In this document: positions 17,497 through 30,740 of the stretch, one piece after another | Layout of the letters: the number at the start of each line of letters is the position of its first letter | Position numbering within the stretch: the first letter of the stretch is position 1 | Notes under the pieces: generated by a model | What the model was told of the DNA's origin: nothing | The model's database searches: none | Seen by the model: only the letters and a program-made list of their open reading frames with translations | DNA from: Lelliottia jeotgali | GTDB lineage: Bacteria; Pseudomonadota; Gammaproteobacteria; Enterobacterales; Enterobacteriaceae | Assembly: GCA_002271215.1 (NCBI GenBank) | Contig: CP018628.1 | Coordinates: 3,224,001 to 3,288,000, forward strand | Length of the DNA: 64,000 nucleotides | Direction of reading: 5' to 3' | Program-made: the position numbers and the translations under genes

Positions 17497-18198
17497 CTAT
17501 AACTTGAGCGTTTCTTTCACAAACGGAATGGTCAGCTTGCGCTGAGCGGTAATGGACGCGCGATCGAGCTGATCCAGCGTATCAAATAGAGTTCGCATCT
17601 CGCGATCCAGCCGCTTTAACAGAAAACGTCCCACGTCTTCCGGCAGCTCAAACCCACGTAACCGCGAGCGCAACTGCAGCGCCTGAAGCTTGTCTTCATC
17701 AGAGAGTGGCTGGAGTTTATAGATTTGTCCCCAGTCGAGGCGCGACGCCAGATCCGGTAATCCGAGGTTTAGCTGACGCGGCGGGCGATCCCCGGTGATC
17801 AGCAACCGGGTTTTACCCGATTCCAGAATGCGATTGTAGAGGTTGAACATCGCCATTTCCCACAGCTCATCCCCGGCGATGCATTCGATATTGTCGATAC
17901 AGACCAGCGAAAGATGTTCCATACCGTCGAGCACTTCCGGGACAAACCAGGTTCGCTTATCCAACGGCACATAGCCTACCGCGTCCCCGCGCTGGGAAAG
18001 CTCCGCGCAGGCGGCGTGCAGCAGATGGCTGCGTCCCGCGCCTTCGCGTGACCAGATATAAATGTATCCGCTGTGCTCCTGGCGTAACACGTTTTGCAAC
18101 GCAGCCAGTAAAGAGGGGTTATCGCCCGGCCAAAAACTCGCGAAAGTTTCGTCGTCAGGAAGATAAAGTGGCAGAGAGAGCTGTGCCGGTCCGTTCAG
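17497..18198 (-). CDS. hda: DnaA regulatory inactivator Hda
   Basis: Hda is an AAA+ protein that, with the DNA-loaded beta clamp, stimulates ATP hydrolysis on DnaA (RIDA) and so prevents re-initiation. The protein has 233 residues if begun at the CTG codon at 18196-18198 ([11 protein letters not shown]). This is where E. coli hda starts, at an unusual CUG, and GAGG lies five bases before it. The N-terminal QLSLPL clamp-binding motif is intact. A degenerate Walker A ([11 protein letters not shown]), Walker B (LVCIDNIE), sensor 1 and arginine finger regions follow. An in-frame GTG at 18246 would give 249 residues with a non-conserved extension. It is downstream of uraA on the same strand. Confidence 0.93.
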   Translation of the reverse strand: MNGPAQLSLPLYLPDDETFASFWPGDNPSLLAALQNVLRQEHSGYIYIWSREGAGRSHLLHAACAELSQRGDAVGYVPLDKRTWFVPEVLDGMEHLSLVCIDNIECIAGDELWEMAMFNLYNRILESGKTRLLITGDRPPRQLNLGLPDLASRLDWGQIYKLQPLSDEDKLQALQLRSRLRGFELPEDVGRFLLKRLDREMRTLFDTLDQLDRASITAQRKLTIPFVKETLKL

Positions 18199-18263
18199 AA
18201 ATACCTCGATCAAGGTCTCACATAAAATCGGGAGGGAGTTTATCACGGAACCCGCGATGAGAG

Positions 18264-18288
18264 AACCGGGCGGATCGTCCGCCCGGTT
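18264..18288. terminator. GC-rich hairpin between uraA and hda
   Basis: AACCGGGCGGA / TCCGCCCGGTT with a 3-base loop lies just beyond the uraA stop. The T-run is on the plus-strand side (GGTTTTAGG), while the minus-strand side reads TTCTC. It may therefore slow rather than stop uraA transcription. Confidence 0.6.
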
Positions 18289-18294
18289 TTAGGA

Positions 18295-19584
18295 TCAATG
18301 TGATGCTTTTTCGCTCTCCTGAGCGTCCAGCACTTCTTCCTCAGGGCGAAGCACAGAGATCAGCTTGAAGATCAGGCTCAGACCTACACCAACGATAGTC
18401 GCCAGCGCCATCCCTTTCAGCTCTGCCGCGCCGATATGCACCTTCGCACCGCTCACGCCGATGATCAGGATAACGGAGGTCAGGATCAGGTTCTGCGTTT
18501 TGTTGTAATCCACTTTGGATTCAATCAGCACGCGAATACCGGACGCACCGATGACTCCGTACAGCAGCAGAGAAACCCCGCCGATCACCGGAACCGGGAT
18601 AATCTGGATCGCCGCCGCCAGTTTCCCGACACAGGAGAGCAGAATCGCAAAGATAGCCGCCCCGCCGATCACCCAGGTACTGTAGACGCGGGTAATCGCC
18701 ATCACGCCGATGTTCTCACCGTAGGTGGTGTTTGGCGTGGAGCCGAAGAAACCGGAAATCATCGTCGACAGGCCGTTAGCAAACATCGAACGGTGCAGGC
18801 CTGGGTCGCGGATCAGATCTTTTTTGACGATATTCGCCGTCACCACCAGGTGACCAACGTGCTCGGCAATCACTACCAGCGCCGCAGGCAGAATGGTGAA
18901 GATCGCAAACCACTCAAAGCGCGGCGTGTAGAAGGTTGGCAGTGCGAACCAGTGCGCCTGCGCAATCGGAGAAGTATCCACCACGCCCATCGCGAAGGAG
19001 AGCGCGTAGCCCGCCAGCACCCCAATCAGAATCGGGATAATCGCCAGGAAGCCGCGGAACAGCACCGAACCGAAGACGGTTACACCCAGAGTCACCAGCG
19101 AAATAATGATGGTTTTGGATTCCGGGGATTGTCCGTCCGCAGGCAGCAGACCAGCCATGTTGGCTGCCACACCCGCCAGCTCCAGACCGATGACGGCAAC
19201 GATTGCGCCCATCGCCGCAGGCGGGAACATCACGTCCAGCCAGCCGGTCCCGGCTTTCTTCACAATGAAGGCCACCAGGCAGAACAATGCACCACACATG
19301 ATAAAGCCGCCCAGCGCCACTTCGTAGCCTAACGGCAGCAACAACAAGACCGGGGAGATAAACGCAAAGCTGGAGCCCAGATACGCCGGGATTTTGCCTT
19401 TACAGATGAAAAGGTACAGCAGCGTGCCGACGCCGTTGAACAGCAACACGGTGGCCGGGTTAATGTGAAACAGAATGGGCACCAGTACGGTTGCACCGAA
19501 CATGGCAAACAAGTGCTGCAAACTAAGCGGGATCGTCTGCAAAAGCGGCGGTCTTTCACTCACCCCGATAGTACGGCGCGTCAT
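18295..19584 (-). CDS. uraA: Uracil-proton symporter UraA
   Basis: UraA imports uracil with a proton across the inner membrane, feeding Upp. It has 429 residues, as in E. coli, in the 14-helix NCS2 fold. The substrate-binding motifs are AEHVGHLVVT (helix 8) and STPNTTYGENIGVMAITRVYS (helix 10). It lies downstream of upp with an attenuator-like hairpin between them, the usual upp-uraA operon. Confidence 0.98.
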   Translation of the reverse strand: MTRRTIGVSERPPLLQTIPLSLQHLFAMFGATVLVPILFHINPATVLLFNGVGTLLYLFICKGKIPAYLGSSFAFISPVLLLLPLGYEVALGGFIMCGALFCLVAFIVKKAGTGWLDVMFPPAAMGAIVAVIGLELAGVAANMAGLLPADGQSPESKTIIISLVTLGVTVFGSVLFRGFLAIIPILIGVLAGYALSFAMGVVDTSPIAQAHWFALPTFYTPRFEWFAIFTILPAALVVIAEHVGHLVVTANIVKKDLIRDPGLHRSMFANGLSTMISGFFGSTPNTTYGENIGVMAITRVYSTWVIGGAAIFAILLSCVGKLAAAIQIIPVPVIGGVSLLLYGVIGASGIRVLIESKVDYNKTQNLILTSVILIIGVSGAKVHIGAAELKGMALATIVGVGLSLIFKLISVLRPEEEVLDAQESEKASH

Positions 19585-19626
19585 AGTGTTTTCCTCTAAG
19601 TATTGTGAGTTGTTTGTGTTTTATTC

Positions 19627-19664
19627 AAAAAAAAGCCGACTATCAAAGTCGGCTTCTTTATCGT
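19627..19664 (-). terminator. Hairpin between upp and uraA
   Basis: AAGCCGAC / GTCGGCTT flanked by A- and T-rich runs lies in the 87-base upp-uraA gap. It reads as a terminator on the minus strand (GTCGGCTTTTTTTTG) and may set the upp:uraA ratio by partial termination. Confidence 0.75.
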
Positions 19665-19671
19665 TATTCGA

Positions 19672-20298
19672 TTATTTCGTACCAAAAATCTTGTCGCCGG
19701 CATCGCCGAGCCCAGGGATGATATACCCGTGCTCGTTCAAGCCCTGATCGATAGAGGCGGTATACAGCTCAACGTCCGGGTGTGCTTTTTCCAGCGCCGC
19801 GATACCTTCCGGTGCCGCAACCAGTACCAGCACCTTGATGCTGTTACAGCCGGCATTTTTCAGCAGGTCGATGGTGGCGATCATGGAGCCGCCGGTGGCG
19901 AGCATCGGGTCAACGACCAGCGCCATACGCTCGTCGATGTTGGACACCAGCTTCTGGAAATACGGGACTGGCTCGAGAGTTTCTTCATTACGGTAGATAC
20001 CGACCACGCTGATACGCGCGCTCGGTACGTGCTCCAGCACGCCTTCCATCATGCCCAGACCTGCGCGCAGGATTGGCACCACGGTAATTTTCTTACCTTT
20101 GATCTGCTCAACCTGTACCGGGCCGTTCCAGCCTTCGATGGTCACTTTTTCAGTTTCCAGGTCAGACGTTGCTTCGTAAGTCAGTAAGCTTCCAACTTCA
20201 GAGGCCAGTTCGCGAAAACGCTTCGTGCTGATGTCATGCTCACGCATCAGGCCCAGCTTGTGTTTAACGAGTGGGTGTTTCACTTCCACAATCTTCAT
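19672..20298 (-). CDS. upp: Uracil phosphoribosyltransferase
   Basis: Upp converts uracil and PRPP to UMP (pyrimidine salvage). It has 208 residues from the ATG at 20298 ([16 protein letters not shown]), matching E. coli. The PRPP loop [11 protein letters not shown] and the uracil-binding [16 protein letters not shown] motif are present. Another ATG six bases upstream is too close to the AGGAG site to be preferred. It heads the upp-uraA operon, with a UTP-sensitive-type promoter about 37 bases upstream. Confidence 0.98.
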   Translation of the reverse strand: MKIVEVKHPLVKHKLGLMREHDISTKRFRELASEVGSLLTYEATSDLETEKVTIEGWNGPVQVEQIKGKKITVVPILRAGLGMMEGVLEHVPSARISVVGIYRNEETLEPVPYFQKLVSNIDERMALVVDPMLATGGSMIATIDLLKNAGCNSIKVLVLVAAPEGIAALEKAHPDVELYTASIDQGLNEHGYIIPGLGDAGDKIFGTK

Positions 20299-20325
20299 TC
20301 TCATTCTCCTCTGAGGTGGCTACCG

Positions 20326-20347
20326 CAAAAAAAATCGCCGGATTATA
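20326..20347 (-). promoter_or_regulatory. upp: upp-uraA promoter with run-of-eight-T start region
   Basis: On the minus strand a perfect TATAAT (20342-20347) is followed by CCGGCG and then A, eight Ts and G. This is the initially transcribed sequence described for E. coli upp, where high UTP causes reiterative U addition and non-productive initiation. The predicted +1 is at 20335 or 20336. Confidence 0.75.
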
Positions 20348-20474
20348 CCGCTTTTTTCCGGGATCGCCATACCCATCTTGCTTGATGCGGATCAAGCAAA
20401 GTGGATTAGGGAGCGATAGTGAGTATAAAACAGGAAAAAAAAGAAGGGAGTTTTGCCGGGTGGAGGTAAAGGCA

Positions 20475-20498
20475 AAACGGCAACCAGGTTGCCGTTTT
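20475..20498 (-). terminator. Hairpin downstream of the GH1 gene
   Basis: AAACGGCAACC and GGTTGCCGTTT arms are separated by one base, with A/T runs on both sides, so it could act in both directions. It lies between upp (transcribed away) and the end of the GH1 gene. Confidence 0.65.
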
Positions 20499-20507
20499 TG
20501 GTGTTTG

Positions 20508-20542
20508 CGCCCTCTCCCGTGGGAGAGGGTCGAGGTGAGGGC
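20508..20542. repeat. CCCTCTCCC-type dispersed palindromic repeat, copy 3
   Basis: CCCTCTCCC / GGGAGAGGG with a GAGGTGAGGGC tail. It is the third copy of this unit in the window and lies next to a single REP-like unit (20563-20590) beyond the GH1 stop. Confidence 0.75.
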
Positions 20543-20562
20543 ACCAGACCGCAGAGGCTTAT

Positions 20563-20590
20563 GGCCCGTGCAAGCGCAGCGCCGCCGGGC
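20563..20590. repeat. Single REP-like unit
   Basis: GGCCCGTGCAAGCGCAGCGC followed by CGCCGGGC matches one half of the REP pairs elsewhere in the window. It touches the 3' end of the GH1 gene. Confidence 0.7.
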
Positions 20591-20592
20591 GA

Positions 20593-22062
<1,470 letters not shown>

Positions 22063-22067
22063 TTACA

Positions 22068-22079
22068 GAAACCGGTTTC
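22068..22079. promoter_or_regulatory. LacI-family (AscG-type) operator, proximal
   Basis: The perfect 12-base palindrome GAAACCGGTTTC, flanked by CA and AG, matches the AscG operator consensus TGAAACCGGTTTCA. It covers the predicted transcription start of the GH1 gene, where repressor binding would block initiation. Confidence 0.75.
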
Positions 22080-22085
22080 AGTCAA

Positions 22086-22114
22086 ATCATGTGCAATGGT
22101 TTAGCCTGTTGCAA
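22086..22114 (-). promoter_or_regulatory. Predicted promoter of the GH1 gene
   Basis: Minus-strand TTGCAA (22109-22114) and CATGAT (22086-22091) are 17 bases apart, each matching the sigma-70 consensus at four of six positions. The pair sits exactly between two identical operators. Confidence 0.5.
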
Positions 22115-22124
22115 GCAGATTACC

Positions 22125-22136
22125 GAAACCGGTTTC
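22125..22136. promoter_or_regulatory. LacI-family (AscG-type) operator, distal
   Basis: A second copy of GAAACCGGTTTC lies 57 bases (centre to centre) from the proximal one, upstream of the -35 element. Two copies would allow cooperative binding or looping by an AscG- or GalR-like repressor encoded elsewhere. Confidence 0.75.
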
Positions 22137-22221
22137 ATTTTCGTGAACGGCATCAAGTTTGTCTGCGCCCGATGTATAAATGTGTAAATTTGCAGCGACT
22201 TTTTTTGACCGCAGAATAGGC

Positions 22222-22237
22222 TCGCAAACGTTTGCCT
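22222..22237 (+). promoter_or_regulatory. PurR operator upstream of purM
   Basis: TCGCAAACGTTTGCCT contains the palindrome GCAAACGTTTGC and matches the PUR box. It lies 57 bases upstream of the purM GTG, as in E. coli purMN. Confidence 0.85.
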
Positions 22238-22290
22238 GGACTGTTAGAATTGCGCCGATTTTTCTTACTATGCTATGCGTGGGGACTTAA

Positions 22291-23969
<1,679 letters not shown>

Positions 23970-23976
23970 TCTGTTT

Positions 23977-24044
23977 GTCGGGTGGCGCTTACGCTTACCC
24001 GACCTACAAAACCGTAGGCCCTTGCAAGCACAGCGCCGCCGGGT
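23977..24044. repeat. REP/BIME pair
   Basis: Opposed REP units with the GTCGGGTGGCGCTTACGCTT and GTAGGCCCTTGCAAGCACAG ends lie just after purN and may protect the 3' end of the purMN message. Confidence 0.88.
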
Positions 24045-24107
24045 ATTATTTTGCGGTCCCGCATTTATCCCCACCAACTCCCTAAATTCCCCCAGAAAAA
24101 AAATTAA

Positions 24108-24127
24108 CTGTCATACTTTTCTGGCAC
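24108..24127 (+). promoter_or_regulatory. Possible Pho box upstream of ppk
   Basis: CTGTCAT is followed by CTGGCAC about 90 bases before the ppk ATG, with a CATAAT -10-like hexamer at 24155-24160. The two half-sites are 13 rather than 11 bases apart, so the match to the PhoB consensus is weak. Confidence 0.3.
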
Positions 24128-24213
24128 AGTTGGACATCTCGTGTCAAAGCTCGCCATAATAGAATCGAGACGGATTTGCTGCGTCCCGTGATTGAAACGG
24201 AGTGTAAGTTGTA

Positions 24214-26274
<2,061 letters not shown>

Positions 26275-26277
26275 CCT

Positions 26278-27819
26278 ATGCCGATAAATGATAAGACCCC
26301 ACGCCCGCAGGAGTTCGCTGCGGTCGATTTAGGTTCTAACAGCTTCCATATGGTCATCGCCCGCGAGGTCGACGGCGCCATGCAGATCATCGGGCGCCTC
26401 AAGCAGCGCGTTCATCTCGCCGATGGTCTTGACGACAAAAACATGCTCAGCGAAGAGGCGATGGAGCGTGGCTTAGCCTGCCTGTCACTGTTCGCCGAAC
26501 GCTTGCAAGGCTTTTCGCCGTCCAGCGTGTGCATCGTCGGAACGCACACGTTGCGCCAGGCGCTGAACGCACCGGAGTTTCTCAAACGCGCGGAAAAAGT
26601 TATCCCCTATCCTATTGAGATAATCTCGGGTAACGAAGAAGCGCGATTGATTTTCATGGGCGTGGAACACACTCAGCCTGAAAAAGGCCGCAAGCTGGTG
26701 ATCGATATCGGCGGCGGTTCTACCGAGCTGGTCATTGGCGAAGATTTTGAGCCGAAGCTGGTTGAAAGCCGTCGTATGGGCTGCGTCAGCTTTGCGCAGA
26801 TGTATTTCCCTGGCGGCACCATAAACCGAGAAAACTTCCAGCGCGCGAAAATGGCAGCGGTGCAAAAGCTGGAATCCCTCGCCTGGCAGTATCGCATTCA
26901 GGGCTGGAACGTTGCGCTTGGTGCGTCCGGCAGCATCAAAGCAGCGCATGAAGTGCTGCTGGCGATGGGCGAAAAAGACGGGATTATCACCCCGGAACGT
27001 CTGGAGTTGCTGCGCGAAGAGGTGCTTAAACATAAAAGCTTTGAAGCGCTGAGCCTGCCGGGTTTATCCGACGAACGTAAGGCCGTATTTGTACCTGGCC
27101 TCGCAATTCTGTGTGGGGTATTTGATGCGCTGGCGATCCGCGAGCTGCGTCTGTCCGACGGTGCGCTGCGTGAAGGCGTGCTGTACGAAATGGAAGGTCG
27201 CTTCCGTCATCAGGATATTCGCAGCCGCACCGCACAAAGCCTGGCGAATCAATACAACATCGACCGGGAACAAGCAAAACGCGTTCTGGAAACCACCACG
27301 CATATTTATGAGCAGTGGGAAGCGCAGAATCCGAAGCTCGCTCATCCGCAGCTGGCTGCCCTGCTGAAATGGGCAACGATGCTGCACGAAGTGGGCCTGA
27401 ATATTAACCACAGCGGAATGCATCGTCACTCGGCGTATATTCTGCAAAACAGCGATCTGCCGGGCTTCAACCAGGAGCAACAAATGATGATGGCGACATT
27501 GGTGCGCTATCACCGTAAAGCCATCAAACTGGATGATTTGCCGCGCTTTACGCTGTTCAAGAAAAAACAGTTCCTGCCGTTGATCCAGTTGCTGCGCTTA
27601 GGCGTGCTGCTGAACAACCAGCGCCAGGCGACGACCACACCGCCGACGCTGATTCTGAAAACCGACGACCATCACTGGACGTTGAGCTTCCCGCATGACT
27701 GGTTTAGCCAGAATGCCCTGGTGCTGCTGGATCTCGAAAAAGAGCAGCAGTACTGGGAAGGCGTGACCGGTTGGTTGTTGAAAATTGAAGAAGAGCAGTC
27801 GCCAGACGTCGCGGCGTAA
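26278..27819 (+). CDS. ppx: Exopolyphosphatase
   Basis: Ppx removes terminal phosphate from long polyphosphate chains. It has 513 residues as in E. coli: two actin-like ASKHA domains ([14 protein letters not shown] at about 16-29; [14 protein letters not shown] at about 141-154) and a C-terminal HD-like helical domain from about 310. It is the second gene of ppk-ppx and converges with pdeF. Confidence 0.98.
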   Translation: MPINDKTPRPQEFAAVDLGSNSFHMVIAREVDGAMQIIGRLKQRVHLADGLDDKNMLSEEAMERGLACLSLFAERLQGFSPSSVCIVGTHTLRQALNAPEFLKRAEKVIPYPIEIISGNEEARLIFMGVEHTQPEKGRKLVIDIGGGSTELVIGEDFEPKLVESRRMGCVSFAQMYFPGGTINRENFQRAKMAAVQKLESLAWQYRIQGWNVALGASGSIKAAHEVLLAMGEKDGIITPERLELLREEVLKHKSFEALSLPGLSDERKAVFVPGLAILCGVFDALAIRELRLSDGALREGVLYEMEGRFRHQDIRSRTAQSLANQYNIDREQAKRVLETTTHIYEQWEAQNPKLAHPQLAALLKWATMLHEVGLNINHSGMHRHSAYILQNSDLPGFNQEQQMMMATLVRYHRKAIKLDDLPRFTLFKKKQFLPLIQLLRLGVLLNNQRQATTTPPTLILKTDDHHWTLSFPHDWFSQNALVLLDLEKEQQYWEGVTGWLLKIEEEQSPDVAA

Positions 27820-27826
27820 TCTGTGG

Positions 27827-27857
27827 TTCTCAGGCGTCTATCGGTGACGCCTGAGAA
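27827..27857. terminator. Perfect inverted repeat between ppx and pdeF
   Basis: TTCTCAGGCGT / ACGCCTGAGAA with a 9-base loop (11 perfect pairs) lies eight bases beyond the ppx stop and overlaps the last codons of pdeF. There is no strong T-run, but its convergent position suggests a shared transcription barrier or an RNA-stabilising hairpin. Confidence 0.6.
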
Positions 27858-30070
27858 TGCAGTAATGTTTCCAGCGCTTCAGGTTTACCGATCAAATACC
27901 CCTGCAGATAGTCAATTCCTAACGAATCCACCGCACTGCGAATCGCTTCACTTTCCACAAATTCAGCCACCACCAGCATTTTTTTCATTCTGGCGAGATG
28001 ACAGATGGACGCCACAATCTGATAGTCGAGGCTGTTGTCGGCAATATTGCGAATAAAGCTACCGTCAATTTTCAGGATATCCGCGTCGACACTTTTCAGG
28101 CGCGCATAGCTCGCGTAACCCGTACCAAAATCGTCGATCGCAATCCGACAGCCCATTTTTTGTAGCTGTTTCACGATTTGATTGAGCAGATCCGCGCTGC
28201 CAAAGCCGCTGCATTCAGTAATTTCAAATATCAGCTGCCACGCTTCGATTGAATACTTCTTCAGCAACCGGTGAACTTCAACAGGAAAGTGCGAACGGCA
28301 GAGCGTTGAAGGGGAAAGATTAATCGCAAACCGCTTGCCCCGCAGCCTGTCGCGATGCTCAGCCATAAACTGCAGCGTGCGCTCCAGAACCCATAGATCA
28401 ACACGTGATGAAAGACCGAATTCCTGCGCCACCGGCAAGAATTTATCGGGCGCAATAAGTGCGCCATTTTCGCTCTGCATGCGGAGCAAGATCTCGTGGT
28501 AGTGGTCACCACGGATACCTTGTACTCGCTGAGCTACCAGCTGAAATTCGTTATGATCAAGTGCTCGTTGCAAGCGATTCATCATCGCCACTTTATCTTT
28601 CAGGCTACGCTGCAAATTCGCTGCGCCACGCTGCTGTAGACTCTCGGGATGATTGGTGGATAACGACAAATCCGCGATGATACTCAGCTCACCCAGCAGC
28701 AGATAAAGATGGTTAACCGGCGAGCGTACGCAGCAATAGCTAATGCCGACCTGAGGCTGCAACGGCATACCATCCCAGATAAACCGAAACTGCTTGATAT
28801 GTTCATCCAGCGCTTCAATGCGCGCCGCGTGTGACTCCGTATTCAGTCGTATCGCCAGATCGTGTCCAGACAGTTGATAAACGCACTCATTTTGCTGGAG
28901 CGAGCCGTTGAGCCACTCCGCCAGCTTTTGTTTGTACTGGATGCGCAGTAGCACCCCATAATTACGCCCCAGCACTTCAAGTTCAGGTACACGCAGCATA
29001 CACAGCGCCGACCAGGGCGATTTAGCCAGCGATCGCGACAACGCCCGCAGATTCGGCATATGCACCATAGGGTCGAGAAAGGCCAGACGACTGGCGTGTC
29101 GCGTTATCTCTCGCTGGCGCGTGGCCAGCATCGCCATGTAAATCACCACGAAAGAGAAAACCAGATAGCTGGATGAGGTAATTGCCAGCTGAACGTCGTA
29201 ACCCTGGCCGAGAGGGATGTAGCGGTAAAAGTAGTGAATGGCAACCATTAACACCGGCGTCCAGACTATCGATATCAGCTTATAGCCAAAGCGCATCGAT
29301 CCCCATAGCATCAGCGGCATCAGTAACGACAGCGTATAGTTGGTGCTGAAAATGGAACTGTTATCGCTCATAGGGAACAGCAGCAGGCACAGCAGACTCG
29401 CCAGGGCGGCTCCCCAAAGAATAAACTCTGCCACCGTGACTTTCTTATCTATCTGCGCGCGAATCTGAGAAGCTAACCGTTTGAGATAGCGCGGATGGCG
29501 GATTACCCGGATCAGTAAATAACTCAGCGGTACACCCGTTAGCCCGCCAACCAGCAGTCCCTGGTAGTTAATCAAAGTGTGAATACTGAGCGGATTCAAC
29601 CCGGCCAGGCTCTGGCGACTCTCATAAATCCCCAGATAAACAGCAAACTGGAAGAGCACCAGAAATAACGTTGACGGACACAGAACCTGCCAGAAAATAC
29701 GCTGCGACATGAGTCTGATATCGCCGTACGCCACCATATTTCGCCGGGGAGCAAACACCCGATAACCGCCCCAACTGATGATCAGAGGAACAATAAAATG
29801 ACAAATAACAGCGATGGTTTCAAAAACACTGGTGTCAGGATAATAACGAAGAAACAGTGCCAGCAAGATCCCCGGCAATGCGGCAAAGCCAAAAAAGAGC
29901 AACGTGGAAAGCAGAAATGCCAGTGGCATATAGTAAAGGGCAATAATTCCGCCGTTTAAGTGCGTATAGGTACTCGCAAAACTCAGGATGGGCAGAAAGA
30001 TCACAGGTAAAACAAGAGGAAGCGCCCACCAGCGGTCTTTGTGTCGTTTCAGGAAGGGTATTATTTTCAT
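27830..30070 (-). CDS. pdeF: Cyclic di-GMP phosphodiesterase PdeF (YfgF)
   Basis: This 746-residue inner-membrane c-di-GMP phosphodiesterase corresponds to E. coli YfgF (747 aa). An N-terminal MASE1-like multi-helix sensor (about 15-315) is followed by a degenerate GGDEF domain in which the GGDEF motif reads LSGHDLAI. A C-terminal EAL domain from about 500 follows, with EILLRM in the EAL loop and intact FEITE, DDFGTGYAS, LKIDGSFI and VAEFVE metal and substrate motifs. The EAL domain is therefore probably active while the GGDEF domain is not. The E. coli protein is described as an anaerobically important phosphodiesterase; an FNR-like box lies upstream here. Confidence 0.96.
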   Translation of the reverse strand: MKIIPFLKRHKDRWWALPLVLPVIFLPILSFASTYTHLNGGIIALYYMPLAFLLSTLLFFGFAALPGILLALFLRYYPDTSVFETIAVICHFIVPLIISWGGYRVFAPRRNMVAYGDIRLMSQRIFWQVLCPSTLFLVLFQFAVYLGIYESRQSLAGLNPLSIHTLINYQGLLVGGLTGVPLSYLLIRVIRHPRYLKRLASQIRAQIDKKVTVAEFILWGAALASLLCLLLFPMSDNSSIFSTNYTLSLLMPLMLWGSMRFGYKLISIVWTPVLMVAIHYFYRYIPLGQGYDVQLAITSSSYLVFSFVVIYMAMLATRQREITRHASRLAFLDPMVHMPNLRALSRSLAKSPWSALCMLRVPELEVLGRNYGVLLRIQYKQKLAEWLNGSLQQNECVYQLSGHDLAIRLNTESHAARIEALDEHIKQFRFIWDGMPLQPQVGISYCCVRSPVNHLYLLLGELSIIADLSLSTNHPESLQQRGAANLQRSLKDKVAMMNRLQRALDHNEFQLVAQRVQGIRGDHYHEILLRMQSENGALIAPDKFLPVAQEFGLSSRVDLWVLERTLQFMAEHRDRLRGKRFAINLSPSTLCRSHFPVEVHRLLKKYSIEAWQLIFEITECSGFGSADLLNQIVKQLQKMGCRIAIDDFGTGYASYARLKSVDADILKIDGSFIRNIADNSLDYQIVASICHLARMKKMLVVAEFVESEAIRSAVDSLGIDYLQGYLIGKPEALETLLHSQASPIDA

Positions 30071-30420
30071 AGATGCCTGACTAAGCCTTTTTTATCCGAA
30101 GATTGTTTTTCAGACAGGCATCCAACCTGACGTATTGACCCACACTGTTTTCATAGAAAACGTCGTGGAGGGAGGATTTTAGTGATCAATGGCAGGTGAG
30201 GATTGACGTAAATCAAAGCAAGATGGTCAAAAAATCAATTATTACAATTTTCCCGCTGAGTTTTCAGTTTTCTATCAGTGCGTTAAATAGTTCAATTACC
30301 ATTGATAACAATAATTAATTTTTAGTCTGACGATTTTTTACACATCTCACAATTGACCCCTCGTTCCCACTGTGACTTAATAGTCCCATCGCCCAATAAG
30401 GGTATGCCCAGGAAAATACA
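30071..30420. other. Divergent intergenic region pdeF-yfgG
   Basis: This is a 350-base AT-rich region without a supported gene. It holds the divergent promoters of pdeF and yfgG and an FNR-like box at 30203-30216. I see no repeat or convincing small-RNA gene in it. Confidence 0.6.
30203..30216. promoter_or_regulatory. FNR-like box
   Basis: TTGACGTAAATCAA matches the FNR consensus TTGAT-N4-ATCAA with one mismatch. It lies 133 bases upstream of pdeF and 204 upstream of yfgG. Anaerobic control fits the reported anaerobic role of E. coli YfgF. Confidence 0.55.
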
Positions 30421-30609
30421 GTGAGTCAGGCAACGAACATGCACAAACGAAATCGATTTAACACTCGAATGACCCGCATTATATTGCTTATCAGCTTCCT
30501 GTTTTTCTTTGGCCGCTTCGTTTATTCCTCCATTGGCGCCTGGTATCACCATCAGGACAAAATTCAGTCTCAGCAGGTGAGTCAACCGCTGGATGCTGCA
30601 ATCCGATAG
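30421..30609 (+). CDS. yfgG: Small membrane protein YfgG
   Basis: This 62-residue protein has a basic N-terminus and one transmembrane segment (about 20-40, IILLISFLFFFGRFVYSSIGAW). It matches E. coli YfgG (63 aa), including the RMTRI and FGRF motifs. The start is GTG with AGGA upstream. E. coli YfgG has been linked to nickel and cobalt stress, but the mechanism is unknown. Confidence 0.88.
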   Translation: MSQATNMHKRNRFNTRMTRIILLISFLFFFGRFVYSSIGAWYHHQDKIQSQQVSQPLDAAIR

Positions 30610-30690
30610 CCCACTCGCGCACGTCGGTCATTTCCCCTAATTGATACCGTCATCCATACCGTCAAAAATGGGTGAACAATGGGTATATGC

Positions 30691-30724
30691 AAAAAAAAAC
30701 CTCTGAATCAACAGAGGTTTTTTT
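30691..30724 (-). terminator. Terminator after guaA
   Basis: AAAAACCTCTG / CAGAGGTTTTT with a 6-base loop and A/T runs on both flanks lies 17 bases beyond the guaA stop. It can stop guaBA and also the convergent yfgG transcript. Confidence 0.92.
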
Positions 30725-30740
30725 GATAACAGAGGGAAAC

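Noticed and set aside
18199..18246. GTG-initiated N-terminal extension of hda
   Set aside because: The extension is not conserved. The CTG at 18198 with GAGG upstream reproduces the known E. coli N-terminus.
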